The notes beneath the pieces were generated by a model that ran no database searches, was not told the origin of the DNA, and saw only the letters and a list, made by a program, of their open reading frames with translations. Of a stretch of DNA of 64,000 nucleotides, positions 33,260 through 42,602 are shown in pieces; the first letter of the stretch is position 1, and each line of letters begins with the position of its first letter. Both the position numbers and the translations under genes were made by a program. Source of the DNA: Pontibacter fetidus (GTDB taxonomy: Bacteria > Bacteroidota > Bacteroidia > Cytophagales > Hymenobacteraceae); the NCBI RefSeq assembly GCF_010119545.1, contig NZ_JAAEAA010000003.1, positions 62,001 to 126,000 of the forward strand, given 5' to 3'.

Positions 33260-36200
33260 TTAAACTGTTATAGCTTCGGTACGAATCTGCATATAGATCT
33301 GGTACTCGTCCATTTCCAGCAGCGTACCGTCAGCCAGGCCATCCACAATCTCCAGGCTCAGGGCCTGCGTTTCAGTGCAGATATAGTCCTTGAAATTCTC
33401 CACGGCAGCATTTACTTCCGGTGCCGATGGCTGCATCAGGATATGGATCTTGTCCTGTACTTCCAGGTTGGAGTCCTTGCGCAGGTTCTGGATACGATTA
33501 ACCAAGTCGCGCGCAATACCTTCCTGCTTTAATTCTTCAGTTATAGTTATATCCAGAGCAACTGTCAGTTTACCTTCGCTGGCTACCAACCAACCTGGTA
33601 TATCTTCTGAAGAGATCTCCACATCGTCTGGTGTCAGCACGGCAGTTTCATCATCAGCTATCAGTACTTCAAAACCACCTTCACGTTCCAATCTAGCAAT
33701 GTCGTCCTGGTTCATTTGCTGCACGGCAGCGGCTACCAGTTTCATCTTAGGTCCGAATACCTGGCCCAGCTTCTTAAAGTTAGGTTTGATCTTCTTCACC
33801 AAAATTCCGGAAGTATCATCGATATACTCGATGTGCTTCACGTTCACTTCGCTCATGATCAGGTCTTCCACCGCCTGTATCTGGTGCTTGATGTGCTCGC
33901 TTAGAACAGGTATAAGCACACGCTGCAACGGCTGGCGTACTTTTATCATGTGCTTCTTGCGCAGCGAGTGTACCAGCGATGATACTGTTTGTGCCAGCGC
34001 CATACGCTCTTCCAGGTCTTCGTTTATAGCAGTGTGCTCCACTTCAGGGTAATAAGCCAGGTGCACCGACTCTACCTTGTTTTTACCACTCACGCTGTTC
34101 AGGTCACGGAACAATTGTTCGGTGTAGAACGGCGCGATAGGCGAAGCAAGCTTAGCTATAGTTTCCAGGCAGGTATAAAGTGTCTGGTAAGCGGCAATCT
34201 TATCTTCGTTGTACTCGCCTTTCCAGAAACGTTTGCGGTTCAGGCGCACGTACCAGTTACTTAGGTCATCTGTCACGAAATCCTGAATAGCACGGGCAGC
34301 CTTAGTTGGATCGTAGTCGTCAAAATAAGTATCTACGTCCTGCACCAGTGTATTAAGTTTCGAGATGATCCAGCGATCACTCTCCGTTCTTCTTTCCAAC
34401 GGCACATCGGCTTCGGCATACGTGAAGTTATCCAGGTTAGCGTACAGCGCGAAGAAAGAGTATGTATTCTGCAGCGTTCCGAAGAAGCGGCGTTGTGTTT
34501 CCACTACACCATCTGCATTAAACTTCAGGTTATCCCAAGGCGGCGCATTCGCGATCATGTACCAACGCACCGCATCCGGGCCATAGGTACCGATCATATC
34601 AAACGGATCGATGGCGTTGCCTAGGCGCTTGCTCATCTTGTTTCCGTTCTTATCCAGCACCAGTCCGTTTGCGATCACGTTCTTGTAAGCCACACTGTCT
34701 TCCAGCATTACAGCCAGCGCGTGCAGCGTAAAGAACCAGCCACGTGTCTGGTCAACACCTTCGGCAATGTAATCTGCCGGGAAGTTCTGCTCAAAAATGT
34801 CTTTGTTCTCCAGCGGGTAGTGCCACTGTGCATAAGGCATTGCACCAGAGTCAAACCAAACGTCGATAAGGTCTGGCTCTCTGTACATTGGCTTACCAGA
34901 TGGGCTTACCAACACGATGTTATCCACGTAAGGGCGGTGCAGGTCGTTTATCTCAACAGCCGCATCCATGAAGCCTTTATCCACAGCATGATCGATCTGC
35001 TCGCTCAGCTCATGTATAGAGCCAATGCAGATTTCTTCTTCTCCGTCTTCCGTTCTCCAGATAGGCAGCGGCGTACCCCAGTAGCGCGAGCGCGACAGGT
35101 TCCAGTCTACCAGGTTCTCAAGCCAGTTACCGAAACGGCCTGTACCCGTAGATTCCGGTTTCCAGTTGATCGTCTTGTTCAGCTCGATCATTCTTTCCTT
35201 AACGGCAGTAGTTTTGATGAACCAGCTATCCAGCGGATAATAAAGTACCGGCTTATCGGTTCTCCAGCAGTGCGGGTAAGTATGCTCGTATTTCTCTACT
35301 TTAAAGGCTTTGCCTTCTTCTTTTAGTTTGATAGCGATGAGTACGTCGGTTGGCTTATAGTCCGGGGCAGACTCATCCTGACCGTCGTAGTTCTTCACGT
35401 ACATGCCGGCAAAGTCGGTAACTTCTTTTACGAAGCGACCTTGCTTGTCAACTAACGGCATTGGCTTGCCATTCTCGTCCATTACCAGCAGCGCTGGTAT
35501 GTCGTTCTGAGCGGCCACTCTAAAGTCGTCGGCACCGAACGTTGGCGAGATATGCACGATACCGGTACCATCCTCGGTAGTCACGAAATCACCAACCACT
35601 ACTCTGAAGGCAGGCTTATCAGGTTGCACGTAAGGCATCAGCTGGTGATACTCTACTCCTGCCAGGTCTGCACCCACAAACTCTTCTACCACTTTAAACG
35701 GCACCAGTTTATCACCCGGCTTATAGTCTTCCAGGGCAATGTCTTTGGCTTTCTCGTTGAAGTAGCGGCTTACCAGGTCTTTGGCAAGTATAACTGAAAT
35801 TGGCGCGTAAGTATACGGGTTATAGGTTTTTACCTTCACATACTTTATACCTTTCCCAACCGCCAACGCGGTGTTAGCCGGAAGCGTCCAGGGCGTAGTT
35901 GTCCAGGCAAGGAAGTATACATGTTCGTCTTCGTTATCGAACAGGAACATGTTGCGGGTGATCTTCTTGAGTTCGAACTGCGCTACGATGGTCGTATCTT
36001 TCACCATCTGGTAGCAGCCCGGCTGGTTCAACTCGTGCGAACTAAGACCTGTACCTGCTCCCGGCGAGTATGGCTGTATAGTATAACCTTTGTATAGGTA
36101 GCCTTTGTCGTACAGGCGCTTTAGCAGTGCCCAGCAAGACTCGATGTATTCGTTCTCGAAGGTAATGTACGGGTTGTCCAGGTCTACCCAGTAACCCATT

Positions 36201-36610
36201 TTCTCGGTCAGGTCGTCCCACTGATCCTTGAAACGCATTACCGTTTCGCGGCAGCGCTGGTTATACTCTTCTACCGTTATCTTCTTACCGATATCTTCTT
36301 TGGTAATGCCTAGTTCTTTTTCTACCTGCAATTCTACCGGAAGGCCGTGTGTGTCCCATCCACCTTTGCGGTTTACCTGGTAACCTTTCAGGGTTTTGTA
36401 GCGGCAGAAAATATCTTTAACAGCACGGGCCATTACGTGGTGAATACCCGGCGTACCATTTGCAGATGGCGGCCCCTCGTAAAACACGAAGTTATCGTTG
36501 CCCTCACGCGTCGCAACCGATTTCTGGAAGATGTTATGCTCTTTCCAGAAAGCCAGTACGTCTTCGCCAAGCTTGGCGTAATTCAGATTTTTATACTCGT
36601 TATACTTCAC
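33260..36610 (-). CDS. ileS: Isoleucine--tRNA ligase
   Basis: A 1116-residue class I synthetase. The HIGH-type motif is GIHHVMARAVKD (GIHH) within FYEGPPSANGTPGIHH; KMSKRLGNAI is the second signature. The editing (CP1) domain and the anticodon-binding C-terminus are present in the expected order. Its length is typical of the longer, eukaryote-like form found in Bacteroidota. The usual Bacteroidota DksA gene between ileS and lspA is absent; the only DksA-like gene here is at 6915. Confidence 0.97.
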   Translation of the reverse strand: MKYNEYKNLNYAKLGEDVLAFWKEHNIFQKSVATREGNDNFVFYEGPPSANGTPGIHHVMARAVKDIFCRYKTLKGYQVNRKGGWDTHGLPVELQVEKELGITKEDIGKKITVEEYNQRCRETVMRFKDQWDDLTEKMGYWVDLDNPYITFENEYIESCWALLKRLYDKGYLYKGYTIQPYSPGAGTGLSSHELNQPGCYQMVKDTTIVAQFELKKITRNMFLFDNEDEHVYFLAWTTTPWTLPANTALAVGKGIKYVKVKTYNPYTYAPISVILAKDLVSRYFNEKAKDIALEDYKPGDKLVPFKVVEEFVGADLAGVEYHQLMPYVQPDKPAFRVVVGDFVTTEDGTGIVHISPTFGADDFRVAAQNDIPALLVMDENGKPMPLVDKQGRFVKEVTDFAGMYVKNYDGQDESAPDYKPTDVLIAIKLKEEGKAFKVEKYEHTYPHCWRTDKPVLYYPLDSWFIKTTAVKERMIELNKTINWKPESTGTGRFGNWLENLVDWNLSRSRYWGTPLPIWRTEDGEEEICIGSIHELSEQIDHAVDKGFMDAAVEINDLHRPYVDNIVLVSPSGKPMYREPDLIDVWFDSGAMPYAQWHYPLENKDIFEQNFPADYIAEGVDQTRGWFFTLHALAVMLEDSVAYKNVIANGLVLDKNGNKMSKRLGNAIDPFDMIGTYGPDAVRWYMIANAPPWDNLKFNADGVVETQRRFFGTLQNTYSFFALYANLDNFTYAEADVPLERRTESDRWIISKLNTLVQDVDTYFDDYDPTKAARAIQDFVTDDLSNWYVRLNRKRFWKGEYNEDKIAAYQTLYTCLETIAKLASPIAPFYTEQLFRDLNSVSGKNKVESVHLAYYPEVEHTAINEDLEERMALAQTVSSLVHSLRKKHMIKVRQPLQRVLIPVLSEHIKHQIQAVEDLIMSEVNVKHIEYIDDTSGILVKKIKPNFKKLGQVFGPKMKLVAAAVQQMNQDDIARLEREGGFEVLIADDETAVLTPDDVEISSEDIPGWLVASEGKLTVALDITITEELKQEGIARDLVNRIQNLRKDSNLEVQDKIHILMQPSAPEVNAAVENFKDYICTETQALSLEIVDGLADGTLLEMDEYQIYMQIRTEAITV

Positions 36611-36801
36611 CGTTTTCAGGTTTATCTTTATCTCACGAATGCACTCAATTTCAAACTATAAACTATGGATTAAGCAGCTATAGTTAGCAGTTTGACTATA
36701 AGCCGGTAAAGTTAGGCAATTTTGCTCATTCTTATAAACTCAAAATGCTTACCGGAACCTGCTAATGTAAACAACAACTATAGTTTAAAAGTGCTGCAAC
36801 A

Positions 36802-36830
36802 AAAAAGCTCCGTTTTGAGCGGAGCTTTTT
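36802..36830 (-). terminator. Terminator downstream of the 53-residue protein gene
   Basis: AAAAAGCTCCG (36802-36812) and CGGAGCTTTTT (36820-36830) form a perfect stem with a 7-base loop, then Ts on the minus strand. Confidence 0.75.
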
Positions 36831-36848
36831 CTTTCTAAAATAGATACC

Positions 36849-36925
36849 TGTCATCCTGTTAAGGATCTCGGTGGAAGGTAGGTTAAGCTTTTACTACTGG
36901 CCCACAAGATCCTTTCAGGATGACA
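36849..36925. repeat. REP-like pair in inverted orientation
   Basis: TGTCATCCTGTTAAGGATCT (36849-36868) and AGATCCTTTCAGGATGACA (36907-36925) are inverted copies separated by 38 bases. It is the same TGTCATCCTG...GGATCT family as 27705-27734. Confidence 0.8.
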
Positions 36926-36947
36926 ATAAAAGAGATGTCTGGTTTTA

Positions 36948-37109
36948 TTAACTATTCTTTTTAGAAGATGAACCGGAAGATTTGTTCTCCGGAACACAAT
37001 TAGGCACCTGTTTGCCGTCTTTGTTTTTCATGCCCACTTGCTCGTAGCCTTTCCAGCACGGGTCTTTTTCAGATGATTTGCTGCTACTTGTTTTTGATGT
37101 GTTTGCCAT
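36948..37109 (-). CDS. Small protein, 53 residues, CWKGYEQVG motif
   Basis: A short gene: MANTSKTSSSKSSEKDPCWK then GYEQVGMKNKDGKQVPNCVP, ending in a Ser/Lys-rich tail. The middle matches a small-protein motif (DPCWKGYEMIGMK...G..VPNCVP) that I know from phage and bacterial small proteins. It has two Cys that could form a pair. It is a stand-alone gene between ileS and the sugar dehydrogenase, with its own terminator. Function unknown; the call of a real gene is based on the motif and on the terminator. Confidence 0.7.
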   Translation of the reverse strand: MANTSKTSSSKSSEKDPCWKGYEQVGMKNKDGKQVPNCVPENKSSGSSSKKNS

Positions 37110-37262
37110 AGCTTTATAGTTTATATCTGCTTATTTGAACAGCTAACTACTAACTATAGTTTTGTTCCTTGTGGAACAGAGCAGCAGCTATAGTTGAAAA
37201 GTAAACTATAAAAAAACCTTAGTCGCAGTGTAGGAGCAAAAACTGTCCTGTTTTTTCAGCAG

Positions 37263-38366
37263 TTAGTTGCTGCGGCTAATCTCGATTATTTTATCGTTCG
37301 TGCCGTTACTGGTAGCCAGGTATACTTTGCCGTTTGGTGCTACCAACACATCGCGCAGGCGGCCGTGAGCCGAGCGGTAAAATTCGTTAACTTCTGTAAT
37401 CTCGTCGCCCGCTTCGTTTAGTTTGAACTGGTAAAGCGTTTTATCTTTTAGGGTTGCGATCAGTAATGAGTTCTTCCATTGTGGTATCTGGCCATTATTA
37501 TAGTAGTCCATACCGCTGAATGCTATAGTTGGTGTGTAGCTTTTCAGTGGTTCAACGGCATTGTATTCTTCACAAACAGCCTTTTCCTCTTCTTCATCGC
37601 AGAAACCATTTATCTCAGGCCAGCCATAGTTGCGGGCTTTCTGAATTATATTGATCTCATCGTCAATGTCTGGGCCGTGTTCGCTGCTGTATAGTTTGTT
37701 GTTTGCAAATACAAGACCCTGTGCATTGCGGTGGCCAAAACTCCATACAGGGTTTCCGCTGTAAGGATTATCGGCAGGTATAGAACCATCCAGGTTAATG
37801 CGCAAAACTTTACCGTTAAGTGAATTTATATTTTGTGGTGCAAAATAGTCGCCGGCATCGCCCGTGGTTATAAACAACTTCATATCAGGAGAGATAAGCA
37901 AGCGGCTTCCGTTGTGGATGTTGGTTGCAGGGATATTATCCAGCAACACCACAGGGCTGGTTAAGGCTGTACCATTAAATCTATACTTTACTACTTTCTG
38001 GCTATAAGAACCAGCTTTGTCATAGTTGTAAACCAGGAAAACGTCTGGTGTAGTACTGAAATTAGGATGAAGCGCCATCCCCAGCAGGCCACCTTCTCCC
38101 CTGGCATCTACTTCATCTATAGTTGCCACTACATTTACAAGCCCTGTTTCCGGGTTCAGGCGGCTGATGCGGCCACCGCGTTCTGTCATCCAGATGGTGT
38201 TATCAGGTGCCCAGGCCAGTTCCCAAGGCAGTGTCAGGCCATCTACTAAAACATTATCAGCTAGTTCGGCATCTGTAAGAACCGGATCTGGTTGGTCGTC
38301 AGACTCGCTGCAACCAAAGTGAAGTATAAGAGTGAGTAATAAGAGTGATTTTAGAGCTTTAAGCAT
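37263..38366 (-). CDS. PQQ-dependent sugar dehydrogenase-like lipoprotein
   Basis: A 367-residue exported protein with a lipoprotein signal (LTLILHFGCSESDD). The rest is a six-bladed beta-propeller of the glucose/sorbosone dehydrogenase type, with LPWELAWAPDNTIWMTERGG, GLLGMALHPNF and SFGHRNAQGLVFAN. In soluble relatives the cofactor is pyrroloquinoline quinone; whether this one binds it is not known. It stands alone. Confidence 0.9.
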   Translation of the reverse strand: MLKALKSLLLLTLILHFGCSESDDQPDPVLTDAELADNVLVDGLTLPWELAWAPDNTIWMTERGGRISRLNPETGLVNVVATIDEVDARGEGGLLGMALHPNFSTTPDVFLVYNYDKAGSYSQKVVKYRFNGTALTSPVVLLDNIPATNIHNGSRLLISPDMKLFITTGDAGDYFAPQNINSLNGKVLRINLDGSIPADNPYSGNPVWSFGHRNAQGLVFANNKLYSSEHGPDIDDEINIIQKARNYGWPEINGFCDEEEEKAVCEEYNAVEPLKSYTPTIAFSGMDYYNNGQIPQWKNSLLIATLKDKTLYQFKLNEAGDEITEVNEFYRSAHGRLRDVLVAPNGKVYLATSNGTNDKIIEISRSN

Positions 38367-38547
38367 AATCGTGTAGTATTTAGATCAAACAAACACTCTA
38401 ACTTCAGTCGTTTTTAAAAGGTTAGGGGTATTCGGCTCTTTTTGTAAAATGCTTTAATTAGCTAAAGTATAAACTATACTATAAAATGGCTTAGCGTAGT
38501 TCAGAAACCTATTTCGAAAAAATTTTCCACAGGGAACAACACTAAAA

Positions 38548-38576
38548 AAGGCAGCCTGGTTTCCCCAGACTGCCTT
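38548..38576 (-). terminator. Terminator of glyS
   Basis: AAGGCAGcCTGG (38548-38559) pairs with CCAGaCTGCCTT (38565-38576), 25 bases past the glyS stop. A run of Ts follows on the minus strand. Confidence 0.75.
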
Positions 38577-38600
38577 CTAAACTATAGTTATACGTTATAC

Positions 38601-40103
38601 TTAAGCCAGTTTTTCCAGGATGCTACGGAAGTTAACAGCGTTATCGATATAAGTTCTCAGGTCTGCTATTGGCATACGTACCTGCTCGCGGCTGTCGCGG
38701 TCACGAACGGTAACGGTGTTGTCTTCCAGTGTCTGGTGGTCAACGGCAATACAGAACGGTGTACCGATCAGGTCCTGACGGGTGTAGCGTTTACCAATGC
38801 TGTCGCGCTCTTCGTAGATCATGTTGAAATCAAACTTCAGTGAGTTGAAGATCTCAGTAGCTTTCTCTGGCAGACCGTCTTTTTTGGTAAGCGGAAGTAT
38901 AGCTGCTTTAACCGGAGATAGTGCCGGGTGCAACTTCAGGAACGTACGTGTTTTGGTAGCTTCGCCTTCGGTAATTTCTTCTTCCTGGTAGGCGTTGCAA
39001 AGCGTCATCAGGAACAGGCGGTCAGCACCAGCTGATGTCTCGATCACGTAAGGAATATAGTTACCGTATGGTTTGCCGTCTGCGTTCAGGTCGTTGTCGA
39101 AGTACTGCATTTTTTTGCGGCTCAGCTCCTGGTGCTGGGTCAGGTCAAAATCAGTACGCGAGTGTATACCTTCTACTTCTTTAAAGCCAAACGGGAATTT
39201 ATACTCAATATCTACAGCGGCATTAGCGTAATGGGCCAGTTTTTCGTGGTCGTGGTAGCGCAGGTTCTCCGTAGGAATACCAATTGCTTCGTGCCATAGT
39301 TTGCGGGCAGCTTTCCACTTCTCATACCACTCCATCTCAGTGCCAGGGCGTACAAAGAACTGCATCTCCATCTGCTCAAACTCACGCATTCTAAAGATAA
39401 ACTGACGCGCCACGATCTCGTTACGGAAGGCTTTACCAATTTGGGCAATACCGAAAGGCACTTTCATGCGGCCTGTCTTCTGCACGTTCAGGAAGTTAAC
39501 GAATATACCTTGCGCCGTTTCAGGTCTCAGGTAAATTGTGCTTGAATCTTCAGCTACAGAACCAACCTGCGTCGAGAACATCAGGTTAAACTGACGAACT
39601 TCTGTCCAGTTGGTAGTGCCGGAAATAGGGCATTTAATACCTTCTCTAACTATAAGCTCACGCACGCCATCCAGGTCTTCCGCTTCTAACAGCTTTCCCA
39701 TTTCAGCTAACAACGCGCCGGCTTCTTCTACTTTGCCTTCGTTCTCCAACCCAGCGGCTTTTTCTTCAATCAGTACATCGGCACGGTAACGCTTCTTTGA
39801 GTCTTTGTTATCGATCATCGGGTCGTTAAAGCTATCGATGTGGCCGGAGGCTTTCCAGGTAAGCGGGTGCATAAAGATGGCGGCATCCAGGCCAACTACG
39901 TTCTCGTTCAGTTGGGTCATGCATTTCCACCAGAGCTGCTTTATGTTGTTCTTCAGCTCCACACCCATCTGGCCGTAATCATAAACAGCCTGCAAACCAT
40001 CGTATATCTCGCTGCTCGGGAAAACAAAACCGTACTCTTTCGCGTGCGAAATGATGTCTTTTAACTGGGTATTTTCTTCAGTAGTTTTCTCTTTTGTTGC
40101 CAT
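38601..40103 (-). CDS. glyS: Glycine--tRNA ligase, homodimeric type
   Basis: A 500-residue class II synthetase of the alpha2 (eukaryote-like) type. Motif 2 region is FNLMFSTQVG...YLRPETAQGIFVNF; GIAQIGKAFRNEI and FRMREFEQMEMQFF follow; motif 3 is SAGADRLFLMTLCNAY and the anticodon domain ends the protein. It attaches glycine to tRNA-Gly in the cytoplasm. It is a single gene with its own terminator. Confidence 0.97.
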   Translation of the reverse strand: MATKEKTTEENTQLKDIISHAKEYGFVFPSSEIYDGLQAVYDYGQMGVELKNNIKQLWWKCMTQLNENVVGLDAAIFMHPLTWKASGHIDSFNDPMIDNKDSKKRYRADVLIEEKAAGLENEGKVEEAGALLAEMGKLLEAEDLDGVRELIVREGIKCPISGTTNWTEVRQFNLMFSTQVGSVAEDSSTIYLRPETAQGIFVNFLNVQKTGRMKVPFGIAQIGKAFRNEIVARQFIFRMREFEQMEMQFFVRPGTEMEWYEKWKAARKLWHEAIGIPTENLRYHDHEKLAHYANAAVDIEYKFPFGFKEVEGIHSRTDFDLTQHQELSRKKMQYFDNDLNADGKPYGNYIPYVIETSAGADRLFLMTLCNAYQEEEITEGEATKTRTFLKLHPALSPVKAAILPLTKKDGLPEKATEIFNSLKFDFNMIYEERDSIGKRYTRQDLIGTPFCIAVDHQTLEDNTVTVRDRDSREQVRMPIADLRTYIDNAVNFRSILEKLA

Positions 40104-40284
40104 GGTTGCAAAGATAGCTTATTAAGGATGGATTATGCCATACGTGGTTTATACTTTTTGGCTCGGCTAGCTGATTTATACTGGCGGTGCCTTGTACTTT
40201 TCTGCTTCATTATCACTCCAATACCATTTATACTTGCTGATTTATGTGTGTTAACAATTCCTTAACATTAGACATACAGCCGTA

Positions 40285-40299
40285 ACATTAATTTAATGT
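40285..40299 (+). promoter_or_regulatory. Palindrome upstream of the PiT-like gene
   Basis: ACATTAA T TTAATGT is a perfect 7-base inverted repeat with one spacer base, 43 bases before the ATG. Other TTAACATTA elements (40262-40270) lie upstream. It may be an operator, for example for a phosphate-responsive regulator, but this is only a guess. Confidence 0.4.
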
Positions 40300-40341
40300 A
40301 ACTTGCGCGGCTTTTAAAATTATTCACTTTTAGACACTCAA

Positions 40342-41478
40342 ATGCCTAAGACCAAAAAACATCCGAAGCACGTTATTCCGGCTAAACCCTACAAGTTCAG
40401 GAAACGCTTTGGTGAACTTAACATTACTATTAGCAAGGAGAAAAACTTTTTATACTTTATCGCTTTCTCTTTCCTTTTAGCAGGTATCGTATATCCGTAC
40501 CCAAGTATAGCTATGTGGGTTGGTTTTGCTTTTGCAGCTTACTCGGCTATCGCTAACGACAGTATCCAGACCATTGGTACATTTATAGTTGCCAACGAAG
40601 ACAAACCCTGGTATTGGCAGTGGCTTTTTATGGGTATTATTTTCCTGGGTACGGTAGCTTTTAGCTGGTATACATTTAACGGTGACGTTTCTTACGAACG
40701 CCTGGCAACTCCCGGCCTCGATAAAGCTCCTACTTCTTTTGTGTACCTGCAGCTGGCTTCGCCTATAGTGCTTTTGCTTTTAACGCGCTTTAAAATTCCG
40801 GTATCTACTACTTTCATGTTGCTAAATGTATTCTCGGCTTCGTCGGGTACGGTAGTGGGTATGGTTAGCAAAAGTTTGTCAGGTTATGTGCTGGCTTTTG
40901 GGTCTGCTCTTATCATTTACCTGCTACTCTCTAAAGCTATCAAACGCTTTATAAAAGGCGAAGCTAACATGTTCTGGATTGTAGCGCAGTGGCTGATCTC
41001 TGGTTTCCTGTGGTACATCTGGCTGGCTCAGGACCTTGCAAACGTTGCCGTTTATTTACCTCGTCAGTTAGGTATATGGGAATTTGCAGCTTTTTCAATT
41101 TTTATATTTGCGTTACTGGGCTTCCTGTTTTATAACCGCGGCGAGAAGATACAGCACGTAGTTAACGAGAAATCGGAGATGCGTGATGTTAGAAGTGCTG
41201 CCATTATTGACCTGGTTTATGGTATTATACTTTACTACTTTAAAGAAGTAAACAACATACCAATGAGTACTACTTGGGTGTTTGTTGGTTTGCTGGCCGG
41301 TCGCGAACTGGGTATGCACATTCAGTCGCAGGACAAGAGCGTGAAGTATATCAAAACCTTCCGATTGATCGGTAAAGACATTCTTTCGGTAACTATAGGT
41401 CTGATCATCTCGGTTATACTTGCTGTGGCTATAAACCCGGTTATGCAGAAAGAAGTAATGGACTTCCTGTTCAAATAA
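40342..41478 (+). CDS. PiT-like (PHO4 family) transporter
   Basis: A 378-residue membrane protein with about ten segments. Two internally repeated signatures of the PiT phosphate transporter family are visible: YSAIANDSIQTIGTF (near residue 70) and IPVSTTFMLLNVFSA (near 153), then a second set AQDLANVAVYLPR (near 230) and IPMSTTWVFVGLLAG (near 307). The match is clear but diverged. Phosphate or another anion is the likely substrate. A basic N-terminus (MPKTKKHPKHVIPAKPYKFR) is unusual for the family. It is a single gene with a palindromic element upstream. Confidence 0.7.
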   Translation: MPKTKKHPKHVIPAKPYKFRKRFGELNITISKEKNFLYFIAFSFLLAGIVYPYPSIAMWVGFAFAAYSAIANDSIQTIGTFIVANEDKPWYWQWLFMGIIFLGTVAFSWYTFNGDVSYERLATPGLDKAPTSFVYLQLASPIVLLLLTRFKIPVSTTFMLLNVFSASSGTVVGMVSKSLSGYVLAFGSALIIYLLLSKAIKRFIKGEANMFWIVAQWLISGFLWYIWLAQDLANVAVYLPRQLGIWEFAAFSIFIFALLGFLFYNRGEKIQHVVNEKSEMRDVRSAAIIDLVYGIILYYFKEVNNIPMSTTWVFVGLLAGRELGMHIQSQDKSVKYIKTFRLIGKDILSVTIGLIISVILAVAINPVMQKEVMDFLFK

Positions 41479-41497
41479 GAACTATAGCTTTAAAACA

Positions 41498-41530
41498 AAA
41501 AAGGCGCTGCAGATTTTGCAGCGCCTTTTT
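41498..41530. terminator. Bidirectional terminator
   Basis: AAAAAGGCGCTGCA (41498-41511) pairs with TGCAGCGCCTTTTT (41517-41530), a perfect 14-base stem between two convergent genes. Confidence 0.85.
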
Positions 41531-41554
41531 TTATACTTTATAGTTTAGTCTGGT

Positions 41555-42013
41555 TTATTTCTCAGGCCATTTTACTTCCAGGTTGTCATCAATAAATACC
41601 CCGAAGTTTACAGCTATCAGCTGGTCTTCATCAAAGTATAAGTCGATCATTTGCTTTTCGTAAGAGATGCGGGTTTCGCCTTCTTCCATCTCTTCTTCCT
41701 CTGGATCCTCGATGCCGTGGTCTGCAAAAAGAGTTTTCAGCTGTTCCTGGCTCATTTCAAAAATGCGCTCGTCCCAGAGCTGTACTTCGCGGTTTGCTGT
41801 TTCTATGCAGCTCAGGCGGTAGTCGTCTTCTTTATCAAAGTATAGCGAGTAACCTTCTTCCCAATAATTCCAGGCTTCGTGCTCAAACTCATCCTCCTCT
41901 TCCGATTCTTCTACCTCTTCCGGTTCGCCGATTAGTTCTTCTACTTCGTCCCTTGTCAGGCCGAACTTGATCTTACCAAGTCCCTTACCTAACCTGATGT
42001 CTTTATTGATCAT
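41555..42013 (-). CDS. Acidic hypothetical protein
   Basis: A 152-residue, very acidic protein (runs such as EEVEESEEEDEFEHEAWNYW). The opening GLGKIKFGLTRDEVEELIGE and later YEKQMIDLYFDEDQLIAVNF suggest an alpha/beta fold that resembles small SmpA/OmlA-like modules. There is no signal peptide. Its function is unknown. It precedes DUF4385 after a gap of 79 bases on the same strand. Confidence 0.65.
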   Translation of the reverse strand: MINKDIRLGKGLGKIKFGLTRDEVEELIGEPEEVEESEEEDEFEHEAWNYWEEGYSLYFDKEDDYRLSCIETANREVQLWDERIFEMSQEQLKTLFADHGIEDPEEEEMEEGETRISYEKQMIDLYFDEDQLIAVNFGVFIDDNLEVKWPEK

Positions 42014-42092
42014 TTCTTTTTGATGTGTTTCTTTTATTACAAAGATATGTGAATTACTCTTTCAGAGATATTACGGTTACACGGAATTATTT

Positions 42093-42602
42093 TTAAGCCT
42101 CGTATTTTGCTTTAAATGCCTCTTTCTGCCTGATATAATGCGGGTTTTGTTTTGCCTGGTCCCACTTAACTTTAAAAATCGCCGCCGACTCGGCTTTCAC
42201 TTCATCTATTTCGCGGGGCAATTCTTCGCGGCCATGTGCGCCGCTCTGCCCTTTTTTATCGTCTGGCACAGGCCCGTTATACTTTTTACCGCTTTTATGG
42301 TTGGCATAGCGCCGCGAACGGGTGTAGCCCATCTGCAGAAATTTACGCGCCATGTCGGCTCCCACAAAGTCTTCGTTGGCCAGGTATTCCTCAAACAAAC
42401 TATAGATCTTCTCCGACGACTCGCGTGCTATGTCAGGGGTTTTAAAGCGCCAGTGCGGCAGTATCTCCGATTTGTAAGGCTCCACCAACAATACGCCCTG
42501 CTCGCCCTTACCCACGCGGTATAGTTCCGGTTGCTTCCTGAAATCTACTTTATCGAAATCTAAACTATAGTTAAAGGCTTTGTTGGTTTGTTTCGTTGCC
42601 AT
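42093..42602 (-). CDS. DUF4385 family protein
   Basis: A 169-residue protein. The start FNYSLDFDKVDFRKQPELYR and the core GKGEQGVLLVEPYKSEILPH, with MGYTRSRRYANHKSGKKYNG further on, match DUF4385. Function unknown; cytoplasmic. The gene overlaps the end of the antiporter gene by 32 bases, so the two are probably co-transcribed. An exact AACTATAGTT (42563) is read Asn-Tyr-Ser in FNYSLDF. Confidence 0.88.
   Translation of the reverse strand: MATKQTNKAFNYSLDFDKVDFRKQPELYRVGKGEQGVLLVEPYKSEILPHWRFKTPDIARESSEKIYSLFEEYLANEDFVGADMARKFLQMGYTRSRRYANHKSGKKYNGPVPDDKKGQSGAHGREELPREIDEVKAESAAIFKVKWDQAKQNPHYIRQKEAFKAKYEA

Larger units (their letters stand above)
36611..36947. other. 337-base spacer upstream of ileS
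   Basis: Contains an exact AACTATAGTT (36776-36785), the terminator at 36802-36830 and the paired repeat at 36849-36925. I see no T-box, riboswitch or further gene. Confidence 0.6.

Noticed and set aside
34721..35326. A 201-codon frame antisense to ileS.
   Set aside because: The ileS frame carries all synthetase motifs; the antisense frame has none.
36611..36720. Possible T-box leader of ileS.
   Set aside because: No specifier or T-box sequence is visible, and T-boxes are not expected in this phylum.
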